A DNA stretch of 64,000 nt, from assembly GCF_000687935.1 (NCBI RefSeq), contig NZ_JHZZ01000001.1:1488001-1552000 (forward strand). Direction: 5' to 3'. The stretch's first letter is position 1. Every line of letters starts with the position of its first letter. The notes beneath the pieces are model-generated. The model did not search any database, was not told the origin of the DNA, and saw only the letters and a program-made list of their open reading frames with translations. Source of the stretch: Polaribacter sp. Hel_I_88. GTDB lineage: Bacteria; Bacteroidota; Bacteroidia; Flavobacteriales; Flavobacteriaceae. Shown piece after piece: positions 8,726-18,690 of this stretch. A program made the position numbers and the translations under genes.

Positions 8726-10045
8726 CTAATATCTTTTCTTTTTAGGAGCGCCAGTTCTTCCTCTTCCAGAAGTTGAACCTGCAGATTTGTTCCCTTTAAA
8801 ATGAGGTTTTCTTTTTGGCTTATTAGTGTTTGGTGAGCCAGAATTCCCACCTTTTTTCTTTTTCCCAAAAGATCCTTTACTTTGGGTTGCTGCTCTTTTT
8901 GGTGGTGCAGTATCTGTTGGCTCAAAACCTTCTAAAACAGACGTTTTTAATTTTTCGTTTAAGATTTTTTCGATTTCTTTTTGGTATTCTGTTTCTTCGC
9001 TACAAACAAAAGAGATTGCTTCTCCTTCTGCACCAGCTCTTCCTGTTCTACCAATTCTATGCACATAATCTTCAGGAACGTTTGGTAACTCAAAATTAAT
9101 TACGTGAGGCAATAAAGGAATATCTAAACCACGAGCAGCAATATCTGTTGCTACCAAAATTTTGATAGCATTATCTTTAAAATTTTTCAAGGCTTTTGTT
9201 CTTGCACCTTGACTTTTATTTCCGTGAATTGCAGCAGCAGATATCCCAGATTTTACCAACTTTTCAGTCAATTTATTGGCACCATGTTTTGTTCTTGTAA
9301 ACACTAAAACTTGCTCCCAATTATTCTCTTTTATCAACTTGATGATTAAAGGTGTTTTTTGTTTTTTATCAACATTATAAACCTTGTGAGATACTTTTTG
9401 CGCAGTTGCGTTTTGTGGAGCAGTTTCTACTTCCACAGGATTATTTAAAATACCACTTGCTAACTTTTTAATATCATCAGAAAAAGTTGCAGAAAACATC
9501 AAGTTTTGACGTTTTGCAGGCATAAAACTTATAATTTTATTTAAGTCTCTTGCAAAACCCATATCTAACATTCTGTCAGCTTCATCTAAAATTAACACAT
9601 CAACACGTTTAAAAGAAACCGCTTTTTGATCATGTAAATCTAACAATCTACCAGGAGTTGCTACTAAAATATCTACACCTTGTCTTAATGTTTTTATTTG
9701 CGATGCTGCTTTTACACCACCAAAAACTACTGTAGATCTAATGTCTACATATTTGCTATACTCTCTAACATTGTCATGCACTTGAGCTGCTAACTCTCTT
9801 GTTGGTGTTAATACTAAGACACGTAAAGGTCTGTATTTTGGGTGTTTTGTAGCTGTTAAATAGTGTAAAACTGGCAAAGTAAAACCTGCTGTTTTTCCTG
9901 TTCCTGTTTGTGCAGAAGCTAAAATATCTTTACCTTCTAAAATATGTGGAATTGCTTTTTGTTGAATTGGAGAAGGAGTTGTGTATCCTTTTTCTGTAAC
10001 TGCTTTTACTAAAGCATCAGATAATCCTAATGATTTGAACGACAT
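8726..10045 (-). CDS. rhlE: DEAD-box RNA helicase, RhlE-type
   Basis: A 439-residue ATP-dependent RNA helicase carrying the full motif set in order: F-x-SLGLS and Q-motif [10 protein letters not shown], motif I AQTGTGKT, Ia [37 protein letters not shown] and [12 protein letters not shown]. The C-terminal 70 residues are low-complexity and basic ([27 protein letters not shown]), as in RhlE proteins that bind rRNA. Likely roles are ribosome assembly and cold adaptation, acting in the cytoplasm. The exact paralog name within the RhlE/DbpA/CsdA group is an inference. Confidence 0.9.
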   Translation of the reverse strand: MSFKSLGLSDALVKAVTEKGYTTPSPIQQKAIPHILEGKDILASAQTGTGKTAGFTLPVLHYLTATKHPKYRPLRVLVLTPTRELAAQVHDNVREYSKYVDIRSTVVFGGVKAASQIKTLRQGVDILVATPGRLLDLHDQKAVSFKRVDVLILDEADRMLDMGFARDLNKIISFMPAKRQNLMFSATFSDDIKKLASGILNNPVEVETAPQNATAQKVSHKVYNVDKKQKTPLIIKLIKENNWEQVLVFTRTKHGANKLTEKLVKSGISAAAIHGNKSQGARTKALKNFKDNAIKILVATDIAARGLDIPLLPHVINFELPNVPEDYVHRIGRTGRAGAEGEAISFVCSEETEYQKEIEKILNEKLKTSVLEGFEPTDTAPPKRAATQSKGSFGKKKKGGNSGSPNTNKPKRKPHFKGNKSAGSTSGRGRTGAPKKKRY

Positions 10046-10166
10046 AATTATATTTTAAAGAAACAACAAAAGTTAGTGTTTCTAAATAGGCTACAAATGT
10101 ACGTTCATTTGTTGCTTGTCGTCTATAATATTCCATTAATATTTTATTTGCGTAGTTTTTAGGCAT

Positions 10167-10195
10167 AAAAAAAGATGCTTTTTAGCACCTTTTTT
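10167..10195 (-). terminator. Rho-independent terminator after GlsB-like gene
   Basis: On the minus strand AAAAAAGGTGCT pairs with AGCATCTTTTTT (one G-T wobble), followed by a T-run. It lies 20 bp beyond the stop of the small membrane gene at 10215. Confidence 0.75.
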
Positions 10196-10214
10196 AATTT
10201 TATAAAGCTAAAAG

Positions 10215-10481
10215 TTACCTTCTTCTGCTGCGAGTTCCTCTTAAAACCCCTACTAAAAACAGAATTACAATAGCACCAGTTGCACCAATTATAATATCTT
10301 TTAGCCAATAAGGGTTTACATTGATGTTTAAACCTAATTCGCCATAAAGCCATTTTCCAACAAAGCTACCAGCAATACCGATAATAATATTAACTATTAG
10401 GCCAAAACCATTATCTCTCATTAAAACATCTGCAATATAACCACAGATTGCTCCAATAATAAGTGTGTACAAAATTCCCAT
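10215..10481 (-). CDS. GlsB/YeaQ/YmgE family small membrane protein
   Basis: An 88-residue protein with three hydrophobic, glycine-rich segments: GILYTLIIGAICGYIAD, then GLIVNIIIGIAGSFVG, then IIIGATGAIVILFLVGVL, and an arginine-rich tail (RGTRSRRR). This is the layout of the transglycosylase-associated/GlsB stress-response family found in the inner membrane. Family members are induced by envelope or general stress, but their molecular function is not defined. It is monocistronic, with its own terminator at 10167-10195. Confidence 0.85.
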   Translation of the reverse strand: MGILYTLIIGAICGYIADVLMRDNGFGLIVNIIIGIAGSFVGKWLYGELGLNINVNPYWLKDIIIGATGAIVILFLVGVLRGTRSRRR

Positions 10482-10601
10482 TTGATATAATTTAATTGAT
10501 TAGTTACATCAAATTTAGTAAAAATTAACAATAAAAACTAAAGTATATATTTAAAAACTAATATTTTAGTGGCTTAAAAAACGACCAAAACTTTATATTT
10601 T

Positions 10602-13433
10602 ATGAAAAAATTTACCTTTTATTTCTTCATTTTTTTTAGCTCAATTATTTTAAGCCAATCAAAACCAACAAGTTCTTCTGTTGTTGAGCAGGCATTAGTT
10701 GAAAAAGAAAATTTAACAAAAAACTCACTTGTAAAGAATATTAACTTTACGAATATTGGGCCCACAGTAATGAGTGGTCGAGTTGCAGATGTTGCTGTAA
10801 ACCCTGAAAATCCAACTGAATTTTATGTAGGTTATGCTTCTGGTGGTTTATGGTATACGAATAATAATGGTACAACTTTTACGCCTGTTTTAGACAATTC
10901 TCCTACTCAAAATATTGGAGATATTGCTGTAGATTGGAATTCTGAAACTATTTGGGTTGGCACAGGAGAAAAAAATTCTTCACGCTCAAGCTATGCAGGA
11001 ATTGGAATGCTAAAATCTACGGATAAAGGTAAATCATGGCAAAATGTTGGTTTAACAGATTCGCATCACATCAGCAGAATACTCATCAACCCAAACAACC
11101 CGAACGAAGTTATTGTGGCTGTTATTGGTCATTTATATTCATCAAATGAAGAAAGAGGAATTTTTAAAACTGTTGATGGAGGAAAAACATGGATAAAATC
11201 TCTTTATATTGATGAAAATACAGGAATTATTGATGTTGATTTTGCACCAGAAAACTTTAATGTAATGTACGCTGCTTCTTGGGAAAGAGAGCGTAAAGCT
11301 TGGGATTTTGATGGTGATGGAAAAAATTCTGCGATTTATAAAAGTACAGATGCAGGAACTTCTTGGGCAAAAATTTCAGACAAAAGTGGTTTCCCAACAG
11401 GAGATGGAGTTGGTAGAATTGGTTTAGCCGTTTTTAACGAAAATACGGTTTATGCTTTGCATGACAGCCAATTTAGAAAACCAAAAGATGCTGATAAAAA
11501 AGTTTCAGACGAATTAACAAAAGATGATTTTAAAACCATGTCTGCTACTGATTTTTTAAAATTAGATGATGGTAGATTAAATACGTATTTAAAAAATAAC
11601 GGATTTCAAGAAAAATATAGAGCTCCAAATGTAAAGCAAATGGTGCGTGTTGGTTCTGTAAAACCAATGGATTTAGCAAGTTATTTAGAAGATGCAAATG
11701 CTATGTTGTTTGATACAGAAGTAATTGGGGCAGAGGTTTTTAAAACAACTAATGGAGGAAAGTCTTGGAAAAAAACACACGATAATTATTTAGAAGGTGT
11801 TTATAGCTCTTATGGATATTATTTTGGTGAAATTAGAGTCGATTTACAAGATGAAAATGGAATTTACGTTTTAGGAGTTCCGATTATAAAATCGAAAGAC
11901 GGTGGAAAAACATTCACCTCAATTAGTGCAGAAAATGTGCATTCAGATCATCAAGCTTTGTGGGTAAATCCTAAAAATTCTGGCCATATTTTAAACGGAA
12001 ATGATGGTGGTTTAAATCTTTCTTATGATGATGGCGCAAACTGGACAAAATTAAATGATCCTGCAGTTGGGCAGTTTTATTCGGTGTATGCAGATACTCA
12101 AAAAAACTACAAAGTTTATGGAGGTTTGCAAGATAATGGAGTTTGGGTTGCCAATAATAATGCAAGAATGGATAAAAGTTGGTTGCAAAGTGGTCAAAAC
12201 CCTTATGAATCAATTATGGGTGGAGATGGAATGCAAGTGCAAGTAGATGAAAGAAATCAAAATATTGTATATACAGGTTTTCAATTTGGTAATTATTACA
12301 GAATTGATAGAGAAAGTGGAAGCAGAAAATACATTCAGCCAAAACATACTTTAGGCGAAAATCCTTACAGATTTAACTGGCAAACTCCTATTCATTTATC
12401 AAAACATAACCAAGATATTTTATATTTAGGAGGTAATAAATTACACAGATCTTTAAACCAAGGTGATGATTGGGAAACGATTTCAGGCGATTTAACAACT
12501 GGAGGGAAAAAAGGAAATGTTGCTTATGGAACGTTGACTTCAATTTCAGAAAGTCCGTTTCAATTTGGATTAATTTATGTGGGTTCAGATGATGGCTACA
12601 TCAACGTAACCAAAAACGGAGGAGGAAGTTGGACGCGTATTTCAGATAATTTACCACAAGATTTATGGGTTTCTAGGGTAATTGCATCAGCACACAAAAA
12701 AGTACGCGTTTATGCAACTTTAAATGGGTACAGATTTGACGATTTTACAACCTATGTTTATAAGTCTGATAATTATGGAGAAACTTGGGAAAATATTGGA
12801 GAGGCAATTCCAGCATCACCAGTAAATGTAATTAAAGAAGATCCTGAAAACGAAAATATTTTATATGTGGGTACAGACAATGGTTTATATGTTTCTTTTG
12901 ATACAGGCAGTTCTTGGAGTATTTTCAATAAAAACTTACCAAATGTTGCAGTACATGATTTGGTTATTCAGCCAACAGCAAAACATTTAATTGTTGGAAC
13001 TCATGGACGTAGTTTGTATAAAGCTGATGTTTCATCATTACAAAAAATGACCGATAAAGTTTTAGCAAAAAAGAGTCACGTTTTTGAAGTTTCAGATATT
13101 AGACAAAACAGAAATTGGGGGCGTTCTTGGAGTCAGTGGAGAGACGCATATGAACCAGAAATTACCATTCCTTTTTATGTAAATGCTGATAAAAAAGTAG
13201 ATGTAGAAATTTACCAAGGAGAAACTTTGGTAAATGAGATATCTGTAAATGCTGATAAAGGATACAATGAATTCAATTTTGATGTTTCTTTCTCTAAAAA
13301 AGGGTTAAAAAACTACGAAAAAGCAAACAAGGAAGCTAAATTAAAGGCTGCTGCAAATGATGTTTATTATTTACCAAAAGGAAAATATGTTGTAAAAATT
13401 GGTGAAGCAAAATCAGCATTTGAGATAAAATAA
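10602..13433 (+). CDS. Secreted Asp-box (sortilin/VPS10-like) propeller protein
   Basis: A 943-residue exported protein with signal FYFFIFFSSIILSQ. It has at least nine Asp-box/BNR repeats (STDKGKSW, TVDGGKTW, STDAGTSW, TTNGGKSW, SKDGGKTF, YDDGANW, GGGSWTR, NYGETW, DTGSSW), which build one or two large beta-propellers as in sortilin-type and sialidase-like proteins. Annotation pipelines often call these glycosyl hydrolase, but no sialidase catalytic set (Arg triad, RIP motif) is evident, so I do not assign an enzyme activity. The last 120 residues look like a separate beta-sandwich. It is monocistronic and followed by a strong terminator. Confidence 0.8.
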   Translation: MKKFTFYFFIFFSSIILSQSKPTSSSVVEQALVEKENLTKNSLVKNINFTNIGPTVMSGRVADVAVNPENPTEFYVGYASGGLWYTNNNGTTFTPVLDNSPTQNIGDIAVDWNSETIWVGTGEKNSSRSSYAGIGMLKSTDKGKSWQNVGLTDSHHISRILINPNNPNEVIVAVIGHLYSSNEERGIFKTVDGGKTWIKSLYIDENTGIIDVDFAPENFNVMYAASWERERKAWDFDGDGKNSAIYKSTDAGTSWAKISDKSGFPTGDGVGRIGLAVFNENTVYALHDSQFRKPKDADKKVSDELTKDDFKTMSATDFLKLDDGRLNTYLKNNGFQEKYRAPNVKQMVRVGSVKPMDLASYLEDANAMLFDTEVIGAEVFKTTNGGKSWKKTHDNYLEGVYSSYGYYFGEIRVDLQDENGIYVLGVPIIKSKDGGKTFTSISAENVHSDHQALWVNPKNSGHILNGNDGGLNLSYDDGANWTKLNDPAVGQFYSVYADTQKNYKVYGGLQDNGVWVANNNARMDKSWLQSGQNPYESIMGGDGMQVQVDERNQNIVYTGFQFGNYYRIDRESGSRKYIQPKHTLGENPYRFNWQTPIHLSKHNQDILYLGGNKLHRSLNQGDDWETISGDLTTGGKKGNVAYGTLTSISESPFQFGLIYVGSDDGYINVTKNGGGSWTRISDNLPQDLWVSRVIASAHKKVRVYATLNGYRFDDFTTYVYKSDNYGETWENIGEAIPASPVNVIKEDPENENILYVGTDNGLYVSFDTGSSWSIFNKNLPNVAVHDLVIQPTAKHLIVGTHGRSLYKADVSSLQKMTDKVLAKKSHVFEVSDIRQNRNWGRSWSQWRDAYEPEITIPFYVNADKKVDVEIYQGETLVNEISVNADKGYNEFNFDVSFSKKGLKNYEKANKEAKLKAAANDVYYLPKGKYVVKIGEAKSAFEIK

Positions 13434-13449
13434 AAATTAAAATATATTG

Positions 13450-13483
13450 CTAGTGCTCGTTTTAAACGAGCACTAGTTTTTTT
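13450..13483 (+). terminator. Rho-independent terminator
   Basis: CTAGTGCTCGTTT (13450-13462) pairs perfectly with AAACGAGCACTAG (13464-13476), and a seven-T run follows. It ends the Asp-box gene transcript. Confidence 0.9.
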
Positions 13484-13557
13484 AAAAAATATCATTAAAA
13501 GGTAGGTATATAAACTCAAAAAATTTTTAAAAGTTTTTTTGGGTTAAAAAATAACGA

Positions 13558-14169
13558 ATGAGAAAAAAAATTATACTATTATTTTTTATGATTTCGATGA
13601 TAACGAATGCACAATCAAGCCCAAAAGGTTTTTTTGATCTTTCTGGTCCTAAAAAAATCTGGGTATTATTTCATCCCTTTAAAGCAAAAAAATCATATAG
13701 AATATCTCAAGAAGCAAATAGGGTTTCCGATTCTATTGCAAAAACAAATGTATTAGATGGTGATGGTTCTGGAGGTCAAGTAGATGCTTTTAGACACGCT
13801 TATTGGATGGCACGTTTGCGACAAGAAATTGGCAAATCTGCGGCACAATCTTTGGGCAAAGCACATGAAAGAGAAAATTATCAAACTTTTAAAAAAAATC
13901 AGTTAGAAGATGGGGTTGTGCCAGATGAAATTTCATCGATAATGGATTTATTCAACAATGAAGAAGGGTTAAAACTGACAGTAAAAAGAAGTGAAATATC
14001 TCAACAAAGCTTAATTTATAAAGTGATAAATGCTATTAAAGAAGGTGAAATGAAAATCATCAAAAAAAATAATAAAGGCGATTATGTAACGTGTGAAGGA
14101 GAGATTATTACACCAGAATCTTTAAAAGGAAAATGGGAAAATAATAAATGTTTAATTCCTTCAAATTAA
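13558..14169 (+). CDS. DUF6973-like exported protein
   Basis: A 203-residue protein with a signal peptide (IILLFFMISMITNAQ). The central motif GSGGQVDAFRHAYWMA followed by GKAHE resembles the conserved histidine-containing core of a family I recall as DUF6973 (D-x-x-R-H-A-Y-W ... H-E), which has invariant Asp, Arg, His and Glu compatible with a metal site or hydrolase. Function is unknown, and the family assignment is from memory of the motif. It stands alone between a terminator and the sdh promoter. Confidence 0.6.
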   Translation: MRKKIILLFFMISMITNAQSSPKGFFDLSGPKKIWVLFHPFKAKKSYRISQEANRVSDSIAKTNVLDGDGSGGQVDAFRHAYWMARLRQEIGKSAAQSLGKAHERENYQTFKKNQLEDGVVPDEISSIMDLFNNEEGLKLTVKRSEISQQSLIYKVINAIKEGEMKIIKKNNKGDYVTCEGEIITPESLKGKWENNKCLIPSN

Positions 14170-14260
14170 CAGAAATTAAAACACTTTCTTAACATATTGT
14201 TAAACGTTTAATCAAATTATTTAAAACTATTCTAAATACATGCGAAAACGATGTAATTTC

Positions 14261-14292
14261 TTTGTTTTCGGAATTGTTTAGCCGTATTTTTG
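14261..14292 (+). promoter_or_regulatory. sdh operon promoter (Bacteroidetes type)
   Basis: TTTG at 14261-14264, a 20-nt spacer, and TATTTTTG at 14285-14292 match the Bacteroidetes consensus exactly. The -7 box ends 26 nt before the sdhC start codon. Confidence 0.65.
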
Positions 14293-14318
14293 TGCTTAAA
14301 ATTATAATAATTTAAACA

Positions 14319-14996
14319 ATGAGCGGATTTTTCAAATCTTCAATTGGAAGAAAAGTGGCGATGGCACTTTCAGCATTTTTTTTGATGTTCTTCCTGTTAC
14401 AGCATTTATCAATAAACATTTTATCGGTTTTTAGCCCAGAACTCTTTAATGAAGTTTCTCATTTTATGGGGACAAATCCTGTGGTTCAGTTTGCATTACA
14501 ACCTGTATTAATTTTTGCAGTTGTATTTCACTTTGTGATGGGCTTTATTTTAGAATTAAGAAATAATAAAGCAAGAAATGTATCGTATGCTAAAAATAAT
14601 GGAAATGCAAACTCTAGTTGGGTTAGCAGAAACATGATTTGGTCTGGACTTACAATTTTGGCTTTTATCGTTTTACATTTTATCGATTTTTGGTTTCCAG
14701 AAATTAATACAAAATTCATACAAGGAGATTGGTCTGGAACTATGGAAGGTGTAGAAGGTTTTCGTTATCATGAAGAATTAGTCCATAAATTTGTAAATCC
14801 TTTAAGAGTTGGTGCCTATGTATTAGCATTCGTGTTTTTAGGGTTGCATTTAGCACATGGTTTTGCATCAGCATTCCAATCTACAGGACTTTCTACTGTT
14901 CGTCAAAAAACATTACAAACAATTGGTAAAGCATATTCAATTATAATTCCAGCAGGTTTTATTTTTATTGCTTTATATCATTATTTTAACCATTAA
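14319..14996 (+). CDS. sdhC: Succinate dehydrogenase cytochrome b subunit
   Basis: A 225-residue membrane anchor of the single-subunit (type B, b558-like) succinate:quinone oxidoreductase. There are five hydrophobic segments and histidines at spacing suited to haem ligation (LLQHLSIN, VFHFVMGF, LHFIDFWF, GLHLAHGF, ALYHYF). It anchors SdhAB to the inner membrane and passes electrons to menaquinone. It begins the sdhCAB operon, 12 bp ahead of sdhA, behind a clear promoter. Confidence 0.95.
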   Translation: MSGFFKSSIGRKVAMALSAFFLMFFLLQHLSINILSVFSPELFNEVSHFMGTNPVVQFALQPVLIFAVVFHFVMGFILELRNNKARNVSYAKNNGNANSSWVSRNMIWSGLTILAFIVLHFIDFWFPEINTKFIQGDWSGTMEGVEGFRYHEELVHKFVNPLRVGAYVLAFVFLGLHLAHGFASAFQSTGLSTVRQKTLQTIGKAYSIIIPAGFIFIALYHYFNH

Positions 14997-15008
14997 TCTT
15001 ATAAAATT

Positions 15009-17006
15009 ATGGCTTTAGATTCAAAAGTACCAAAAGGTCCAATTAAAGATAAATGGACTGAATATAAAAATCATATCAACCTTGTAAACCCTGCAAACAA
15101 ACGTCATATAGATGTTATTGTTGTGGGTACAGGTTTAGCAGGTGGTTCTGCTTCTGCAACTTTAGCAGAATTGGGCTACAATGTAAAAGCATTTGCATAC
15201 CAAGATTCCCCAAGAAGAGCGCACTCAATTGCAGCACAAGGAGGAATTAATGCAGCAAAAAACTATCAAGGAGATGGAGATTCTACCTACAGATTATTTT
15301 ACGATACTGTAAAAGGTGGAGATTATAGATCTCGAGAAGCAAACGTATATAGATTAGCAGAGGTTTCTGCAAACATTATTGATCAATGTGTAGCACAAGG
15401 AGTTCCTTTTGCTCGTGATTATGGTGGTTTGTTAGACAATCGTTCTTTTGGTGGAGTTTTAGTTTCTAGAACTTTTTATGCGAAAGGACAAACTGGTCAG
15501 CAACTTTTATTAGGAGCATATTCTGCAATGAACAGACAAATTGCTCGTGGAAAGATTGAAATGTTCAATCGTCATGAAATGTTAGATGTTGTTATTGTTG
15601 ATGGAAAAGCAAGAGGAATTATTGCACGTAACTTAGTTACAGGAGAAATTGAAAGACATTCTGCACACGCAGTTGTAATTGCTTCTGGGGGTTATGGAAA
15701 CGTATATTTCTTATCAACCAATGCAATGGGTTCTAACGTAACAGCAGGTTGGAAAGTGCATAAAAAAGGAGCATTTTTTGCAAATCCTTGTTATACACAA
15801 ATTCACCCAACATGTATTCCACGTTCTGGAGATTATCAATCGAAATTAACATTGATGTCTGAATCTTTAAGAAACGATGGTAGAATTTGGGTTCCTAAAA
15901 ACTTAGAAGATGTAAAATTAATTCGTGAAGGGAAGAAAAAACCTACTGAATTAACTGAAGACGAAAGAGATTACTATTTAGAAAGACGTTACCCAGCTTT
16001 TGGGAATTTAGTACCAAGAGATGTTGCATCAAGAGCAGCAAAAGAACGTTGTGATGCTGGTTATGGAGTTAATGCAACTGGAGAAGCAGTCTATTTAGAT
16101 TTTGCTGCCTCTTTTGTAAGATATGGAACTGAGCAAGCTAAAATTCAAGGAATTGTAAATCCTACAGATGCAAAAATTAAGGAATTAGGGCAAGAAATTG
16201 TGAAAGCAAAATATGGAAACCTATTTCAAATGTATGAGAAAATTGTAGACGAGAATCCTTATGAAACACCAATGATGATCTACCCAGCTGTACATTACAC
16301 AATGGGTGGTGTTTGGGTTGATTATAACTTGATGACTACAATACCTGGTTGTTATGCAATTGGAGAAGCTAACTTCTCTGATCATGGAGCAAACAGATTA
16401 GGTGCATCTGCCTTAATGCAAGGTTTAGCAGATGGTTACTTTGTATTGCCATATACTATTGGAGATTATTTAGCAGATGATATTAGAACTGGAAAAATAC
16501 CAACAGATACACCAGAGTTTGATGCTGCTGAAAAAGAAGTTGCAGATAGAATTAAATTCTTTATCAACAATAAAGGAACACATTCTGTAGATTATTACCA
16601 CAAAAAGTTAGGAAAAATAATGTGGGATAAATGTGGAATGTCTAGAAACGCAGAAGGTTTAAAAGAAGCGATTCAAGAAATATCTGATTTAAGAACAGAT
16701 TTCTGGAAAAACGTAAATGTTCCTGGAGATGATCATGAATATAATGAGCAATTAGCAAAAGCTGGTAGAGTTGCAGATTTCCTAGAATTAGGAGAGTTGT
16801 TTGCAAAAGATGCTTTAGTAAGAGAAGAATCTGCAGGTGGGCATTTTAGAGAGGAACACCAAACAGCAGATGGAGAAGCAAAACGTTTAAAAGAATTTCA
16901 GTTTGTTTCTGCTTGGGAATATAAGGGTGAACCAAAAGATGCAGTTTTGCATAAAGAAGAGTTGGTTTATGAAAATATAGAAGTTAAAGAACGTTCATAT
17001 AAGTAA
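15009..17006 (+). CDS. sdhA: Succinate dehydrogenase flavoprotein subunit
   Basis: A 665-residue catalytic subunit oxidising succinate to fumarate with covalent FAD. It has the FAD dinucleotide motif [13 protein letters not shown] (near residue 37), the flavin-linking region [16 protein letters not shown], the active-site region HPTCIP, and [23 protein letters not shown] near residue 455 (split here only for description: GEANFSDHG and [10 protein letters not shown]). The length and long C-terminal region are those of the Bacteroidetes/epsilon-type enzymes. Normally sdhB follows within a few tens of bases; here 494 bp separate them because of the insertion at 17007-17494. Confidence 0.96.
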   Translation: MALDSKVPKGPIKDKWTEYKNHINLVNPANKRHIDVIVVGTGLAGGSASATLAELGYNVKAFAYQDSPRRAHSIAAQGGINAAKNYQGDGDSTYRLFYDTVKGGDYRSREANVYRLAEVSANIIDQCVAQGVPFARDYGGLLDNRSFGGVLVSRTFYAKGQTGQQLLLGAYSAMNRQIARGKIEMFNRHEMLDVVIVDGKARGIIARNLVTGEIERHSAHAVVIASGGYGNVYFLSTNAMGSNVTAGWKVHKKGAFFANPCYTQIHPTCIPRSGDYQSKLTLMSESLRNDGRIWVPKNLEDVKLIREGKKKPTELTEDERDYYLERRYPAFGNLVPRDVASRAAKERCDAGYGVNATGEAVYLDFAASFVRYGTEQAKIQGIVNPTDAKIKELGQEIVKAKYGNLFQMYEKIVDENPYETPMMIYPAVHYTMGGVWVDYNLMTTIPGCYAIGEANFSDHGANRLGASALMQGLADGYFVLPYTIGDYLADDIRTGKIPTDTPEFDAAEKEVADRIKFFINNKGTHSVDYYHKKLGKIMWDKCGMSRNAEGLKEAIQEISDLRTDFWKNVNVPGDDHEYNEQLAKAGRVADFLELGELFAKDALVREESAGGHFREEHQTADGEAKRLKEFQFVSAWEYKGEPKDAVLHKEELVYENIEVKERSYK

Positions 17007-17494
17007 TTGGTTATTAGTTAATGTGTTATTAAAGTTATTTAGGAAAAATGTTGTTTGATGGGTGGTTTTAAATCTTTTGAAGAGTTGACTTGTTGGCAAG
17101 CAGCTAGAGAATTAAGATTGTTTGTATCCAAATCAATAGTACCAAAATTTCCAAAAGATGAAAGATATGCTTTAACAGATCAAATTAAAAGATGTTCTCG
17201 TTCAGAAGGAAATAATATAGCTGAAGGATATGGAAGATTTCATTTTCAAGAAAACATTCAATTTTGTAGAATAGCTAGAGGCTCTTTATTTGAAACTTTA
17301 GATCACGGAATTATAGCTTTTGATGAAAATTATATCTCTAACGAAATATTAGAAGAATTAAAAAAATTACACAACAAAACACTTTTGATTTTAAACGGAT
17401 ACATTAAGTATTTAAAAAGTCAGAAATTAAAATAAAAAGTTAGTGTTGTTTGGTTTTATCATAATAACCAAATAACTAATAACATAATAACACA
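17007..17494 (+). mobile_element. Four-helix-bundle gene insertion with imperfect inverted-repeat ends
   Basis: The sdhA-sdhB gap is occupied by one small gene flanked by a 22-bp imperfect inverted repeat: 17010-17031 (GTTATTAGTTA, then ATGTGTTATTA) and 17462-17483, whose reverse complement is GTTATTAGTTA then TTTGGTTATTA, matching at 19 of 22 positions. No transposase is inside. This looks like a small non-autonomous or IVS-like element. The precise borders are an inference. Confidence 0.6.
17058..17435 (+). CDS. Four-helix bundle protein (23S rRNA IVS/Avd-like family)
   Basis: A 125-residue helical protein of the S23/IVP family: KSFEELTCWQAARELR near the N-terminus, then YALTDQIKRCSRSEGNNIAEGYGR and FCRIARGSLFETLDH, which are the recurring core signatures (I show them in parts). 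Relatives are encoded in intervening sequences of rRNA genes and beside diversity-generating retroelements (Avd), where they form pentameric or barrel helical bundles that bind nucleic acid. I use the ATG at 17058; a TTG one codon earlier is also in frame. It lies inside the sdh operon and would be cotranscribed with sdhB. Its job here is unknown. Confidence 0.88.
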   Translation: MGGFKSFEELTCWQAARELRLFVSKSIVPKFPKDERYALTDQIKRCSRSEGNNIAEGYGRFHFQENIQFCRIARGSLFETLDHGIIAFDENYISNEILEELKKLHNKTLLILNGYIKYLKSQKLK

Positions 17495-17500
17495 AAAACA

Positions 17501-18241
17501 ATGAATTTAACGTTAAGAATTTGGAGACAAAAAGACGCATCAACCAAAGGGAAGATGGTCGATTATAAAATTTCTGAAATTTCAGATCATATGTCTTTTT
17601 TAGAAATGATGGATGTTTTGAATGAGCAGATTATAAATAAAGGTGAAGAGCCTGTTGCTTTTGACCATGATTGTAGAGAAGGTATTTGCGGAATGTGTTC
17701 TATGTATATTAATGGAGAAGCTCATGGGCCAGATAGAGGTGTAACAACCTGTCAATTACATATGAGAATGTTTAAAGATGGAGATACGATTACTATAGAA
17801 CCATGGAGAGCTGCTGCTTTTCCAGTAATAAAAGATTTAGTAGTAGACAGATCTGCATTTGATAGAATACAACATGCAGGAGGTTATATTTCTGTAAATA
17901 CATCTGGTAATACACAAGATGCAAACTCAATACCAATTAAAAAAGAAGCTGCAGATACAGCAATGGATGCTGCAACCTGCATTGGTTGTGGTGCTTGTGT
18001 AGCAACCTGTAAAAACAGCTCTGCAATGTTATTTGTGGGTGCAAAAGTATCTCAATATGCTTTATTACCTCAAGGACAAGTAGAAGCTGCAGACAGAGTT
18101 AAAAACATGGTTGCACAAATGGATTTAGAAGGTTTTGGAAACTGTACAAACACTGGTGCTTGTGAAGTGGAATGCCCAAAAGGTATTTCTTTAGAAAATA
18201 TTGCAAGAATGAACAGAGAGTTAATGAAAGCTTCTGTGTAA
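17501..18241 (+). CDS. sdhB: Succinate dehydrogenase iron-sulfur subunit
   Basis: A 246-residue subunit carrying the three Fe-S clusters that link FAD to the quinone site. The [2Fe-2S] ligands are in CREGICGMC and the later TTCQLHM, and the two cubane clusters use [11 protein letters not shown] and [14 protein letters not shown]. Length and motif order match type B SdhB proteins. It would be translated from the same transcript as sdhC and sdhA if the inserted element does not terminate transcription. The perfect hairpin at 18336 likely ends the operon. Confidence 0.95.
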   Translation: MNLTLRIWRQKDASTKGKMVDYKISEISDHMSFLEMMDVLNEQIINKGEEPVAFDHDCREGICGMCSMYINGEAHGPDRGVTTCQLHMRMFKDGDTITIEPWRAAAFPVIKDLVVDRSAFDRIQHAGGYISVNTSGNTQDANSIPIKKEAADTAMDAATCIGCGACVATCKNSSAMLFVGAKVSQYALLPQGQVEAADRVKNMVAQMDLEGFGNCTNTGACEVECPKGISLENIARMNRELMKASV

Positions 18242-18251
18242 TTATTTAAAA

Positions 18252-18279
18252 GTCATTGCGAGTTTTTACGAAGCAATCT
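18252..18279. repeat. Dispersed intergenic repeat fragment
   Basis: The sequence GTCATTGCGAG ... ACGAAGCAATCT is the core of a short interspersed repeat common in bacterial intergenic DNA. Only one copy is in the window. Confidence 0.4.
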
Positions 18280-18335
18280 ATCTATAAAAAAACAAATTTT
18301 ATTTTAGATTGAATTCTAAAAGATTACATTCATAA

Positions 18336-18391
18336 ATTATAAATAACAAAACCCAAAACTAATTTTAGTTTTGGGTTTTGTTATTTATAAT
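18336..18391. terminator. Bidirectional terminator with 26-bp perfect stem
   Basis: Positions 18336-18361 and 18366-18391 are perfect reverse complements of 26 nt around a 4-nt loop (ATTT). The stem core is ACAAAACCCAAAACTA. It lies between the convergent sdhB and XRE genes and can stop transcription from both. Confidence 0.85.
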
Positions 18392-18396
18392 AGTTT

Positions 18397-18690
18397 CTAT
18401 ATTTCCTTAAAATCCTTAAAAAAATCGCTAAGATTTACGTCAAAAATTTGTAAAATAAATAGTAAACGCTGCACATCTAACTTTATGTGTCCGTTTTCTA
18501 ATTTTGAATAGGCATTGTCACTTAAACCAAGCTTTTCACCCACTTGGTATTGTGTATATCCTTTTTCTTGTCTAATAAAAACTAGCTTATCTAAAATAGT
18601 TTGGTATTCCTCTTTTACAAAGTAAGAGAAGTAATCTTTCTTTTTCATAAAATCAAAAATAGCAAATATTTTCAAAATAGAATGTTCCAT
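18397..18690 (-). CDS. XRE-family helix-turn-helix regulator
   Basis: A protein of up to 97 residues with one Cro/CI-type HTH: LVFIRQEKGYTQYQVGEKLGLS, then NAYSKLENGHIKLDVQRLLFIL in the C-terminal half (given in parts). It is a likely DNA-binding repressor. The first ATG, at 18690, lies inside the left arm of the large palindrome at 18686-18757, and an internal ATG at 18648 (MKKKDYF) is equally possible, which would leave the palindrome as upstream DNA. No partner toxin gene is seen on either side, so a toxin-antitoxin role is not supported. It might regulate itself through the palindrome. Confidence 0.75.
   Translation of the reverse strand: MEHSILKIFAIFDFMKKKDYFSYFVKEEYQTILDKLVFIRQEKGYTQYQVGEKLGLSDNAYSKLENGHIKLDVQRLLFILQIFDVNLSDFFKDFKEI

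Noticed and set aside
8826..9099. Rightward frames opposite the helicase C-terminus
   Set aside because: They are shadows of the basic low-complexity tail of the leftward helicase gene, with phenylalanine-rich nonsense translations.
10602..13433. Sialidase or other glycosyl hydrolase
   Set aside because: Asp-boxes occur in many propellers. The catalytic arginine triad and nucleophile of sialidases were not recognised.
18397..18690. Antitoxin of a toxin-antitoxin pair
   Set aside because: No toxin-like gene is adjacent on either strand.
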